A program made the translations under genes and the position numbers. A stretch of DNA of 41,578 nucleotides from Solicoccozyma terricola. Lineage: Eukaryota; Basidiomycota; Tremellomycetes; Filobasidiales; Piskurozymaceae. Each line of letters starts with the position of its first letter. Within the stretch, counting starts at the first letter, position 1. The DNA lies in the NCBI GenBank assembly GCA_001600875.1, contig BCLD01000026.1:187354-228931 (forward strand), in the 5' to 3' direction. Below, piece after piece: positions 31,648-40,127 of the stretch. The notes beneath the pieces were generated by a model. It ran no database searches, was not told where the DNA came from, and saw only the letters and a program-made list of their open reading frames with translations.

Positions 31648-32616
31648 ATGAGAGTCTCAGCATACCAACCTTCGCGCGACATCGGAGACCTCTCAGGCAA
31701 GGTCATCCTCGTTACCGGTGGTGAGTCCGGTTGTTTTATTTTGATGACTCTATAGCACAGTGCTCATACCCCATTCCCAAGATCAGGCACTGGAGGCCTC
31801 GGTCTACAAACTGTCACCGAGCTTTCCAAACACAACCCTCGGCAAATCGTGTTCACTGGACGTAATCGACAGTCCGCAAAGAAAGTCATCGAGGCCGCTG
31901 GCCCTTCTCTAGTTTCGTTCATTCCGTGCGACATGACGTCGCTGGCATCCGTCAAGGAGGCGGCTTCACAATTCCTCGCCCAATGGGACCGTCTTGATAT
32001 TCTCGTTGAGAACGCCGGCATCGCTGCCACCGGCGCAGGGAATGAACTCACCAAGGACGGGTACGAGCCTATTTGGGGTGTGAACTATGTCGCACACGCC
32101 CTACTGGGCGAGCTTCTGCTGCCCTTGCTCCGGAAGACCGCCAAGACCGGTGCCGATGTCCGCATCGTCATCTTGTCTTCTGCTCTGCAACGCCAAGCAT
32201 CCTCGCCCGGCATCAACTACGACTCCCTCCGCACCTTCACGGATATGGGATTTCAAACGCCCATGCGTCGATACAATCAATCCAAGCTCGCCAATATGCT
32301 ACATGCAGACCAGCTTGCGAGTCGATACCCGGACATCCTCACCGTCTCCCTACATCCTGGCTTGGTAATGACCGAGATGAACACGAAGGCATCATGGCTA
32401 CTGAGGGTATTGATGCACCTTGTTGCCCCGGTGCTTCAACCTGAGCAGGGTGCATATTCGCAGCTTTGGGCTATCACCACTGATAGGAAGAACCTCGTTA
32501 ACGGCGGATATTATGAGCCTGTTGGGATTGTCGGGGCCAGGAGCAAATTCGCCACCGAGCAAAACGCTGCGAAACTGTGGGAGTGGACGGAAGGAGAACT
32601 GAAGGCATGGTTATGA
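31648..32616 (+). CDS. Short-chain dehydrogenase/reductase (SDR)
   Basis: An NAD(P)-dependent oxidoreductase, substrate unknown. Exons 31648-31720 and 31787-32616 joined through GTGAGT...ATCAG give 300 residues. Visible motifs: cofactor-binding VTGGTGGLG (TGxxxGxG, formed across the splice), FTGRNRQSAKK, CDMTSLASV, LVENAG (usual NNAG), the serine in VILSSALQ, catalytic Tyr-Lys in RRYNQSKLANM (YxxxK), and SLHPGLVMTEM. This combination matches the retinol-dehydrogenase/WW-oxidoreductase-like fungal SDRs. The ATG (AAAAATG) is preceded by a pyrimidine-rich leader. Complete and apparently functional, unlike its neighbours. Confidence 0.95.
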
Positions 32617-32726
32617 GCCGGCGCGTGTATTAGATTGTGTTAGATTCGTATGAAACCAGTATGACAATTGACGACACGTGCGCACATAGCCCAGCAAGGA
32701 AGCCTTCTTTCTCTATCATCACCTCC

Positions 32727-33235
32727 TCATGTTCTCCTCACCTGGATTCCCGACCAGATTTCACAGCTCAACACCGCGGCTATGTCACCCTTGCCTTTGC
32801 CAAACAAGCTCAAGCCGATCGAATCGTCTCTGGACGGGTAAACTCTGGTTGTCATGGCGAACCTGCCATTGGCGAAGACCTCGATGACAGAGTTGTCACA
32901 GAACACTCTCAGATTGAGAGTCTCTCGGCTTGGCTGTGAGGTGCCAGAAGGGGTGTAATGGAAGAGAGTGAATGGTCCGACATCTGGTTTGACGAGGGTA
33001 GATTGGCGTAGTCGGGAGGAATGCGAGGTTGAGTGTTCACGAAGGGCGATGATCTGGGAGGATGACGGGGAGTAGATGACTTTGGTGAACTCGCCCATGT
33101 CTACTCGTTCCAATTGGGCTCAGCGTATACACCATGCATTGAGAATAAAAGGGGAGCCTACCTGGACTGTGTCGCGCCACCAAGCCCACCTCCTCACAAT
33201 CTTCTGACAACTGTGTGGAAGCTAAAGCGACGAGG
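32727..33235 (-). pseudogene. GH32 (invertase/fructanase) C-terminal domain fragment
   Basis: Minus strand: LSEDCEEVGLVARHSP (to 33162), an intron 33161-33101 (GTAGGC...GAGTAG), then DMGEFTKVIYSPSSSQ, GPFTLFHYTPSGT, and the domain signature LNLRVFCDNSVIEVFANGRF with TTRVYPSRDDSIG, ending at 32727. This is the beta-sandwich C-terminal domain of glycoside hydrolase family 32, normally extracellular enzymes splitting sucrose or fructans. The catalytic five-blade propeller (NDPNG, RDP, EC motifs) is absent; upstream sequence breaks into repeats near 33300. It converges with the SDR gene. Confidence 0.8.
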
Positions 33236-33304
33236 GCTTACAAAAACCGCACGCATCAAGTTCCGGTGTACCCATCCTTACCATCTTGACGGATCAGGTC
33301 CTTG

Positions 33305-33381
33305 TGGAATTGTGACATGGATAGCCACTGCACCAAAAGATAGTTATAACCTCTTGTGATGGCATTGAGTGATCCTGACAG
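33305..33381 (-). repeat. tRNA-like repeat unit, partial copy
   Basis: A 77-bp stretch nearly identical to 33531-33606, including the box A-like TGGTGCAGTGG on the minus strand. The box B part is missing here. Confidence 0.7.
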
Positions 33382-33478
33382 CCCCCTCGCTCAAGTGTCC
33401 ATCACATAACTGCAGAGAGTTCAGAGGTGAAGATTGGGACAACATATTTTCCAGAATTTTTTGGACTCGCTCGGGGGC

Positions 33479-33606
33479 CGGATTCGAACTGATGACATAA
33501 GGCCTGGAAGGACCTGGCATCGCTACCATGTGGAATTGTGAATGGATAGCCACTGCACCAAAATATAGTTATAACCTCTTGTGATGGCATTGAGTGATCC
33601 TGACAA
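33479..33606 (-). repeat. tRNA-derived (SINE-like) repeat with Pol III boxes
   Basis: On the minus strand TGGTGCAGTGG (33560-33550) matches box A, and AGTTCGAATCC (33489-33479) matches box B, about 70 nt apart. T-arm pairing is poor and no full cloverleaf closes, so it is not a working tRNA gene. The 5' flank is shared with 33305-33381. Best explained as a SINE or tRNA pseudogene. Confidence 0.55.
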
Positions 33607-33842
33607 TAATTGTTATACATCCGATCTGAACTCGATGTAAATGCTGAGGAGGCTCTTGGAGTGAAACCATCGATAATCAGAGTGGAGAGTAGGTGTGCTA
33701 GGAGGTTTTTGAGACGAAGGGGTAGAAGTCGTTTAAACGGGATTGACAATGACACTTCATGACTAAGTAGTCGGAACGACGATGTCAAGATTGTGAGGCA
33801 CTCTCGGTGATGGGAGGAGAAGGACGACAAGGAAGAGAATGG

Positions 33843-34150
33843 ACAGGTCACACAACCTTTTTCGTCTCACTGTAATTCACTTTGACAGAGTATATCAGCT
33901 GGGTATTTAATTGCATTGATCAGGTGGTCGGATATGCTGCGGAAGATCTGTGTTGCGAGGGGTTCTGTGAAATCACCATCATTAGCACAACATCATAAGA
34001 AAAGACGATGACATCGGAATAAATGACATAGAAGATGGTTGTCTGCCCCGAGAATCGAACTGTGAGACGATCTGAATGTCTCAAGGAGGCGCAGGATATA
34101 TGGTGGTTCCCGAATAGCGGAACAAGACTTGTATGTCAAAGCTTTCACTG
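33843..34150 (-). repeat. Dispersed repeat RPT-1, copy 2
   Basis: Inverted copy of 424-735. Homology ends exactly where telomere-like repeats begin at 34151. Confidence 0.8.
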
Positions 34151-34182
34151 CCCTAACCCTAACCCTAACCTTTAACCCTAAT
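34151..34182 (+). repeat. Interstitial telomere-like array (CCCTAA)n
   Basis: CCCTAACCCTAACCCTAACC then TTTAACCCTAATAA: three perfect and one or two imperfect hexamers. It sits between RPT-1 and an LTR that starts 9 bp further on. Confidence 0.9.
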
Positions 34183-34190
34183 AACTCATA

Positions 34191-34410
34191 TGTTGGAATA
34201 TGTCAGATATGAGATGTCCTGCTCTATACGTGATGTCGCGAGACAGAGACCAAGGCAATGAAAAACAATCGTGAATGGCGTTACCATGTGAAACTATGAC
34301 ACACCCCCTCGCACAAGCTTCGTTTTGAGCCTCATGCCTGGTGGTGAGCATTGGCGCTCTGCTTGAGGAGTCTGAGAGAACAGAAACCAGCGTGGGAGGC
34401 AAGGCACAAG
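34191..34410 (-). mobile_element. Copia family B: 3' LTR (34191-34303) and adjacent internal end
   Basis: Minus strand: a purine tract TGTGCGAGGGGG precedes TGTGTCATAG, and the LTR ends ATATTCCAACA at 34191. The LTR plus about 100 bp before it is shared with 37015-37251. No coding sequence of an element adjoins. Confidence 0.65.
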
Positions 34411-34688
34411 GTAGGCAGTGTTACAGGAAGGGACCGATGGTGTGGCAAGACAGCCTGATAATGAGGATTGACTGATCCGGTGTGGTCGGCTTAGTCGATT
34501 GCAAGAAAGCGAATTCCCCGAATGCAAGGAGTTGATGGGTGGCAAGTACCGGTCGGATCTAAGCCGCACACCTTCGCCGAACATCACTTCTGCACCGCGA
34601 TCTTTGTCTTGGTACGGATGAAGAGCGATGTTGCCCAGCCCTTCAACCTGGCTCCTGTCCCGCGGGTTCTAGACTGGCGACGAGTGAC

Positions 34689-34992
34689 CTCGCCGAGGCA
34701 GCTGATACAGAGTGCCTTGCCTTGCCAGTCGCTGAACTGCTCGTACAAGTGAATGGCCTCCTCGAACCTCGCTCGAGCCTCCTCGTTCTTTGACTGCAAA
34801 CGCGCGACCATTCCCAGGCCGCTGATGCAGTGTGCCTTGCCTCGCCAGTCGCTCACCTGCTCGTACAGGTGCATAGCATTTTGTAACCTTGCTCTCGCCT
34901 CGTCGTACTTTGACTGGAATTGAGCGACCTCTCCCAGTCCCCTGATGCAGTGTGCCTTGCCTTGCCAGTCGCTGACCTGCTCGTATACCCGC
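34689..34992 (-). pseudogene. Tetratricopeptide repeat (TPR) protein fragment
   Basis: The minus strand encodes about two and a half 40-residue repeats of the form LYEQVSDWQGKAHCI.GLG.VARLQSK.EEARARFEEA. The DNA units are nearly identical with a 120-bp period (starting near 34701, 34821 and 34942). This style is known from fungal NB-ARC/NACHT-TPR (NLR-like) and related multi-TPR proteins. The upstream end is fused to a copia integrase fragment at about 34992 and the downstream end loses the pattern near 34689, so only an internal piece remains. Would have served protein binding. Confidence 0.8.
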
Positions 34993-35755
34993 AAAGTCCA
35001 TCTCACATTTCTCAAGCACAGGTCGGATGCGTCCATAGCCATGAAAGACTATATCGCGCTGGCCGAACGACAAACAGGGCACAAGATCAGGTGCATCCGA
35101 TCCGATGGAGGTGGTGAATTCTGGTCAACTGAGTGGACCTGTTATGTGAGCGAGAGGGGGATTGAACATATCCGCACACCACCCGACGCACATGCACAGA
35201 ATGGTCGGGTTGAGCGTGTCCATCTCACCGTCCTCGACGGTGTACGCACGACGTTGATCCAATCCGGTCTACCAGCCACCTTCTGGGCTGAAGCGGCCAA
35301 CTACGTCGTGTATACCAGGAACAGGACGCCCTGTGGGCCACAGCATCTGGTTCCCGAGGACGGCTGGCGGGGTCGAGAGGTGCCACTGGAACATATGCAT
35401 CCATTTGGTTGCACCGTCTATTTCCGGGACCATCGAAAACCCTCAAAAATTGCACCGCGGTACCTGGAAGGCAAGCTGATGGGATACGTCGAGAGTACTA
35501 CCACATACCGAGTGTGGGATGCTCAACGACGCAACGTCGTGTTGACACGGGATATCATATTCCGCAACGCAACGGTACCGCTGCTACAAGACCTTTCAGA
35601 ACCAGTGGGAGCCGTCGCCACGATCGATGACGATGCGGAAAACGAACCAGTCGAACCGGCCAATATCGATCAAGCTCGACCGGCCGCTCCAGTCACACCG
35701 CCTCAATCGCTAGCTCGACCCGTCAGAGAGAGACGTGCACCAAGGAACTGATTCT
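34993..35755 (+). mobile_element. Ty1/copia integrase core fragment
   Basis: Plus frame KVHLTFLKHRSDA, KIRCIRSDGGGEF (catalytic Asp), GIEHIRTPPDAHAQNGRVER (catalytic Glu of the DDE core in NGRVER), LPATFWAEAANYVVYTRNRT, HPFGCTVYFRD, RYLEGKLMGY, then an acidic/Pro-rich linker to RERRAPRN and stop at 35751. The first integrase Asp, and all of RT/RNase H, are missing. Open except for its ends. Abuts the TPR fragment. Confidence 0.93.
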
Positions 35756-37014
35756 GCACTGATTGCCCCGTGAAGTTGCCTCAACTTCTGAATTGCGAGC
35801 GCGAAAATCGATGACCCGTTATCAAACCATATTGAAAGGTGTCCGTTTCCATATTTATAGCGCAGTTTGCCGTGGAATCCCAGCGCCTTGAACCATTTCC
35901 TGACATCCCTTGGATTCGTTATTTGAAAACATCACTGAAGAGAATGACACCAACAGGTAATACCGACAAAACCATCGGCCCATTATACTCGGATCTGCCC
36001 AAAGGAACTGAATCCCAGTGGTGTTGTACCGATCACTTGCCTCGTGTGTTCGATCGGTTGAACTCGTTTCTATACTTTAAGATGTCTGCGGTGGTGCGGT
36101 AAGCGCTTTATTTTACGAGATGTTCCACAAGGGTGCGTGTGGGACAATTGTGGAAATGACGGTGGGTATTACCGGGTGACGGTGGACACTTCCGGGTCTA
36201 CCGAATGAGCAAAGTAATCAGCGAGCAGCTGAATCACGCTGTTACAGAAGGAAGAGCGTTTGTGAAAGAACTTAACCAAGTAGCTGCAGGAGCCCCACCT
36301 GACACGTCATCGCAATTCTGGTATCTGTATCTATTTTTGTTCTCGTGGCAGGTGTTTCTCCAGGCTTGACTTTGCCTTGGTATCCGTCCGAGCTGCCACA
36401 AAGCAGGGGTTATTGCATAGTTGTTCGCCCAAAAAAAATTGCTGTCAGCGAGTCTTTGAACGCGTAGCATGAACAGCTTCGCTGGCTGAAGGAACGGCCG
36501 GCCTGTCCCTCGGCAGTTCTGTCTTCCAAGTCGTCCTATGAAACGACGACCGTTTTCCCTCAGCGTGGACCCATTTCCGGGGGTGGCTGACTGTAGATAA
36601 ATCATAAATCAATTCAGCTAAGCAGATATGCAGGCGATGTTCAGCACTGAACGACACTTCTCCTTCTTCGTTGCGCACCTCTATTGCGTATGCAGCGTGT
36701 AGTCTTACACAACGCAAGCTTGTTGGCGTTACCGAAAGGACACAGTGCATATAATTCCGCAGATAAATTGGGAAGATTAGATGTCAACACCAATATTGTA
36801 AACTTGGGACACGAACAAGCAAATGGCTTGTCATGTTGGAGGGGTGTGACTCCTTTCGCCATCCAGCACCCTACCTCAGTCACTCTTTACAAGCCCCGTC
36901 AGGCCTCATCTACGCAAGAAATGGCAGAGCCAAACCATTTAGTTGTTGCTAGCTGGAAGTCTTCTTGGAAGTAATATTGGTGTTACGGAAAACGGAGACG
37001 TGTTTGTCTTGCCA
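35756..37014. other. No gene seen
   Basis: No recognisable protein, RNA or repeat in this stretch, apart from short AT-rich runs. Confidence 0.4.
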
Positions 37015-37251
37015 AGTGGGCCTTCCCACGCTCCTTTATATTCTCTCAGACTCTTTAGCCAGAGCACCAATGCTCACCACCAGGAAACTCAACATCGGGC
37101 TGAAACGACTCTTGTGCGAGGGGGTGTATCAGAGTTGCACATGTTAACCCGCCTTCACGTCGTTTTCACTCCCTTTGCTCGCTGTCTCGCGACACCATGT
37201 ATGGAAATCTGAAGCATTACAGGATATCTCATATGTGACTATATTCCAACA
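37015..37251 (+). mobile_element. Copia family B: internal end and 3' LTR (37125-37251)
   Basis: Purine tract TGTGCGAGGGGG followed by TGTATCAGAG, ending ATATTCCAACA. Inverted counterpart of 34191-34410, sharing also CCAATGCTCACCACCAGG upstream of the purine tract. Confidence 0.65.
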
Positions 37252-38110
37252 CTTGTGACAGTCTTTTGAGACCATTTATCTCATCACAGGGGTGAAATAG
37301 GCTAACAACCGCTTGGTATGGTAGAGAGCGGCTTATCAAGTAAGTAGTTGTCACCGGCATCTTACCCAAGGTTTCGTCTCTCAAACCTCCCCGCTCGTTA
37401 TCAGCACACGTTCTTTTGTTTGACTATCATGATCCAAGGAAGTCGAGCCAGAGGTGTGCATTTGTAGATAGAACAACCATTTCATTTGTCACTCTCAGTC
37501 ATGCGTATGATGAATCTATTGCAAAGGCCTGCGTTCCGCTAGCGATTGCCTCTGACAATAAGATCGCGCTCCTGATGCAAATCAGCACTGAACAAAGAGA
37601 GAAAAGATCGCCATGCGGCGAAACTCCGTTCGATGAGCACAGTCGGAAGTCCTGTGAACCATGGCTCTGGTACTGAATTTCCAAAAAAGACAGGGTGTCT
37701 TTTCGAGCGCCGACACCATTGCTTTGCGACTTTACAACCGCTGGGATACGGCCAAGCTTGGTTGTATCCAACAATAATCAGCAATGACAACGGCTAGGAA
37801 CGAAAATCGATCACCGGTAGTCACTAGGTTGTTGTGGACCATGTTGGTTGTTTGTTGGTCAAAAGGTTCCGACTGAGAGGTGGCGACCATTTCGTTCGTC
37901 GACGTCCGTCGGTTTGGACCTGGAAATCCACAGAGATCGTGAGGCGTTCAGCCGAGTGAGGTTTCCATTTGCGTAGCCCCACTTCCTGATCCGCCCGTCG
38001 GGTGAACGCCCTCCTGGGCATGGTTCATTGGTCCAGTCCGTCGTGTTTAACAGCTACACCAAGGTGTTGGTGAAATCTCCTCTGCTTGCGTACGATCAAC
38101 CGTGACACCA
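37252..38110. other. No gene; small repeat remnants
   Basis: Contains the 3' end of a family-A LTR (37426-37491, GAACAACCATTTCATTTGTCA) and palindromic repeat copy 3 (37683-37705, AAAAAAGACAGGGTGTCTTT). Otherwise nothing recognisable. Confidence 0.5.
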
Positions 38111-38355
38111 ACCGATCGTGCGGTTCAGTTACATCAAGGTGCCAAACTTGAAGCTGTATCAAGAGCTCGCTTGTAGGATCAAAGAAAAGAAAAGGAATGA
38201 GCTTCTCAGTATGAGATGTCCAGACATGATCTTGTCCAGCCTTATTATCGGCTGTGAAGGTGCCAACAGTGCCGTGAGGCAGTCCATGGGTGTGACACCC
38301 AATGCCGAGGAGGGTTTTCATCGAAACTGTGGGAATTCCTCCTAGCACCGACAGC

Positions 38356-38408
<53 letters not shown>

Positions 38409-38540
38409 CCCTCCTCACTTATGCTTCTCCCCCTCACAGTGGAGACCATGATACCTTCCACTTTTCTGCGAATCTGAGCAAGGTCGTGGGTAACATGACT
38501 GGCATGCTTTGTGGGATCATGGAAACAGCTGGAAGATGAG
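38111..38540 (+). pseudogene. FAD-dependent monooxygenase fragment
   Basis: The plus strand reads LLSMRCPDMILSSLIIGCEG ANSAVRQSMGVTPNAEEG (about 38203-38316). GCEGANSAVRQ is the second FAD/NADPH-contacting (GDGANS-type) motif of class A aromatic hydroxylases. After a 51-nt C run and CTCACAG, another exon-like piece GDHDTFHFSANLSKVV with GNMTGMLCGIMETAGR reaches a stop at about 38540; I am not certain it belongs here. The N-terminal GxGxxG and most of the protein are missing. Such enzymes hydroxylate phenolic rings, consistent with the FAH/VOC pair elsewhere in the window. Confidence 0.5.
38357..38407 (+). repeat. Poly-C run of 51
   Basis: Fifty-one consecutive C followed by GCCCTCCTCACTTATGC...CCTCACAG, again ahead of a likely 3' splice site. 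Confidence 0.95.
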
Positions 38541-38914
38541 TGTGGGGACGCCAGGTCGAATGTGTAATACGCGGCTTCCCCATGCAATGATGAAGGGTGT
38601 AATGATTGCTGAGCAGAGGTTTTATCATCGCTACAACCTCAGAGGTAACCAGGAGCTAATCAACATCAACAACTTTGACCCAAGCCTCCTTTCCCCTCCT
38701 CTCACCTTGTGTCTGTGTGACTGTCGACCGATGTAATTGGCAAGGAAAAGCGAAGCTGGTAGACTTGGCAGCCAACACCTTCGTGTGATAGCTTAGCTGA
38801 TCCAGGTGTGAAGCTTACCTGGCACAAGGTGTGCTAGTGAAGGAATGTTGTTCCGTAACAAAAGAGGGTGAGGGAAAAGATACGGCAGAGAAAAGCGGTT
38901 GAGCAGTTCAATGC
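38541..38914. other. No gene seen
   Basis: No recognisable feature before the solo LTR. Confidence 0.4.
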
Positions 38915-39124
38915 TGTTGGAAGTGGCGAATACTGTGCTATTGTCGATGCCGAAGTATAGCATTGCAATGCATGGCAGTGCATGGCACTGCAGCATAGCA
39001 AAGGATGCAGGTGGCAAAGATCTTTGTTCCAATGTTGTAAGAGTACTATATAGGTCAGCCACTTCTGGTCAAGCTCGATGTACAACAGAAAGACAAGAAA
39101 GAGAATAGCCAGTTATTCACAACA
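38915..39124 (+). mobile_element. Solo LTR, copia family D (210 bp)
   Basis: TGTTGGAAGTGGCGAATAC ... TTATTCACAACA,  same length as the copy at 1642. Perfect target duplications AATGC at 38910-38914 and 39125-39129. Confidence 0.93.
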
Positions 39125-40127
39125 AATGCCCCAGTCGGCTGGCTGTGGCGCAATCAAAATTCGTCATCTTCTCAGTAAGCGGTTAAATGATATGAATGCA
39201 TCCTCATTATTCTCATTTGATGGAAGGATTACTGCTCGATATGCCGATAAATCTCATTGGGGCTGTTGGCAGACACATATCCATGAGGAAAAACAAACAA
39301 TCGTGGGATCCTGACGATCCTGACGATATCGACTTGCAACCTCCATAACGTCGATGGTGCGGCAAAGGGGGTTGAAGAAATCTCATACTCGTGAGGGGGT
39401 TTTCCTTTCCGCGGCAAGAAGGCAAAACTCCAGCATGGAAAGTGGGCGGATATCCTAAGCGGTCTCGTAACGGAATGAACATATGGTAGGTCTAGTCCCC
39501 GAGGAAGTCAATGCGACTCACCTTGAACTCTGGGATCTTCTTCACAACGTCTATTGGTTGGAAAGAGATCCCAGCCCACTGGTGGAAGTGAGCTTTAACC
39601 ACGAACGCTCTGCCACGGTCGTCCATTGCATATTGCCAAGAGTCGATTTTGTTCCTCCGGGCAATTGTCCTATTGTTTGGAGGAATGTCCTACTGTCCGG
39701 AGTGATAGTGCTCTAATGACATGGTTATTTCAACACACCGGACCGCCATTACCACGGCAATCCGCCACCCCAACGATGCCTCCAAACAGGGGACTGGCAA
39801 CGAGCCACAAAATCTCCAGAGAACCCCGGCAACAAATCATCGCTCTATATCGGATACAGTACACCACCCAACACTAGCTCGCAGGGGCTCGTAAGGACTT
39901 GCATCGGCGTGAGAAGATGTCAACTCGATGAGGCGCTGCCCATCGTGAAAAATAATATATAACGTCTCGCCACCCATCCTACGCCATGGCATAATATTGT
40001 TTACAAAAAGAACAGATTCTTAACTAATCATAACGATAAAACATCTGCTCATCCCCCCAAGGTCTTCTCACGCTCCTCAGTAACTCTTCATCCCCAGAAT
40101 GGAAGAAAACAGCTCTTGTGGCTGAGG
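39125..40127. other. No gene; partial family-A LTR inside
   Basis: Holds the start of a family-A LTR at 39651-39735 (minus strand; ends on + with GGTTATTTCAACA). The remainder shows no gene; the segment before 40128 may be degraded gag of the following element. Confidence 0.45.
39651..39735 (-). mobile_element. Partial LTR, copia family A
   Basis: Minus strand TGTTGAAATAACCATGTC, TCACTCCGGACAGTAGGACA and ATTGCCCGGAGGAAC match 3449-3360. Homology then stops. Confidence 0.8.

Noticed and set aside
36641..36883. 80-residue Cys-containing minus frame
   Set aside because: No start context, splice sites or family resemblance; composition like random sequence.
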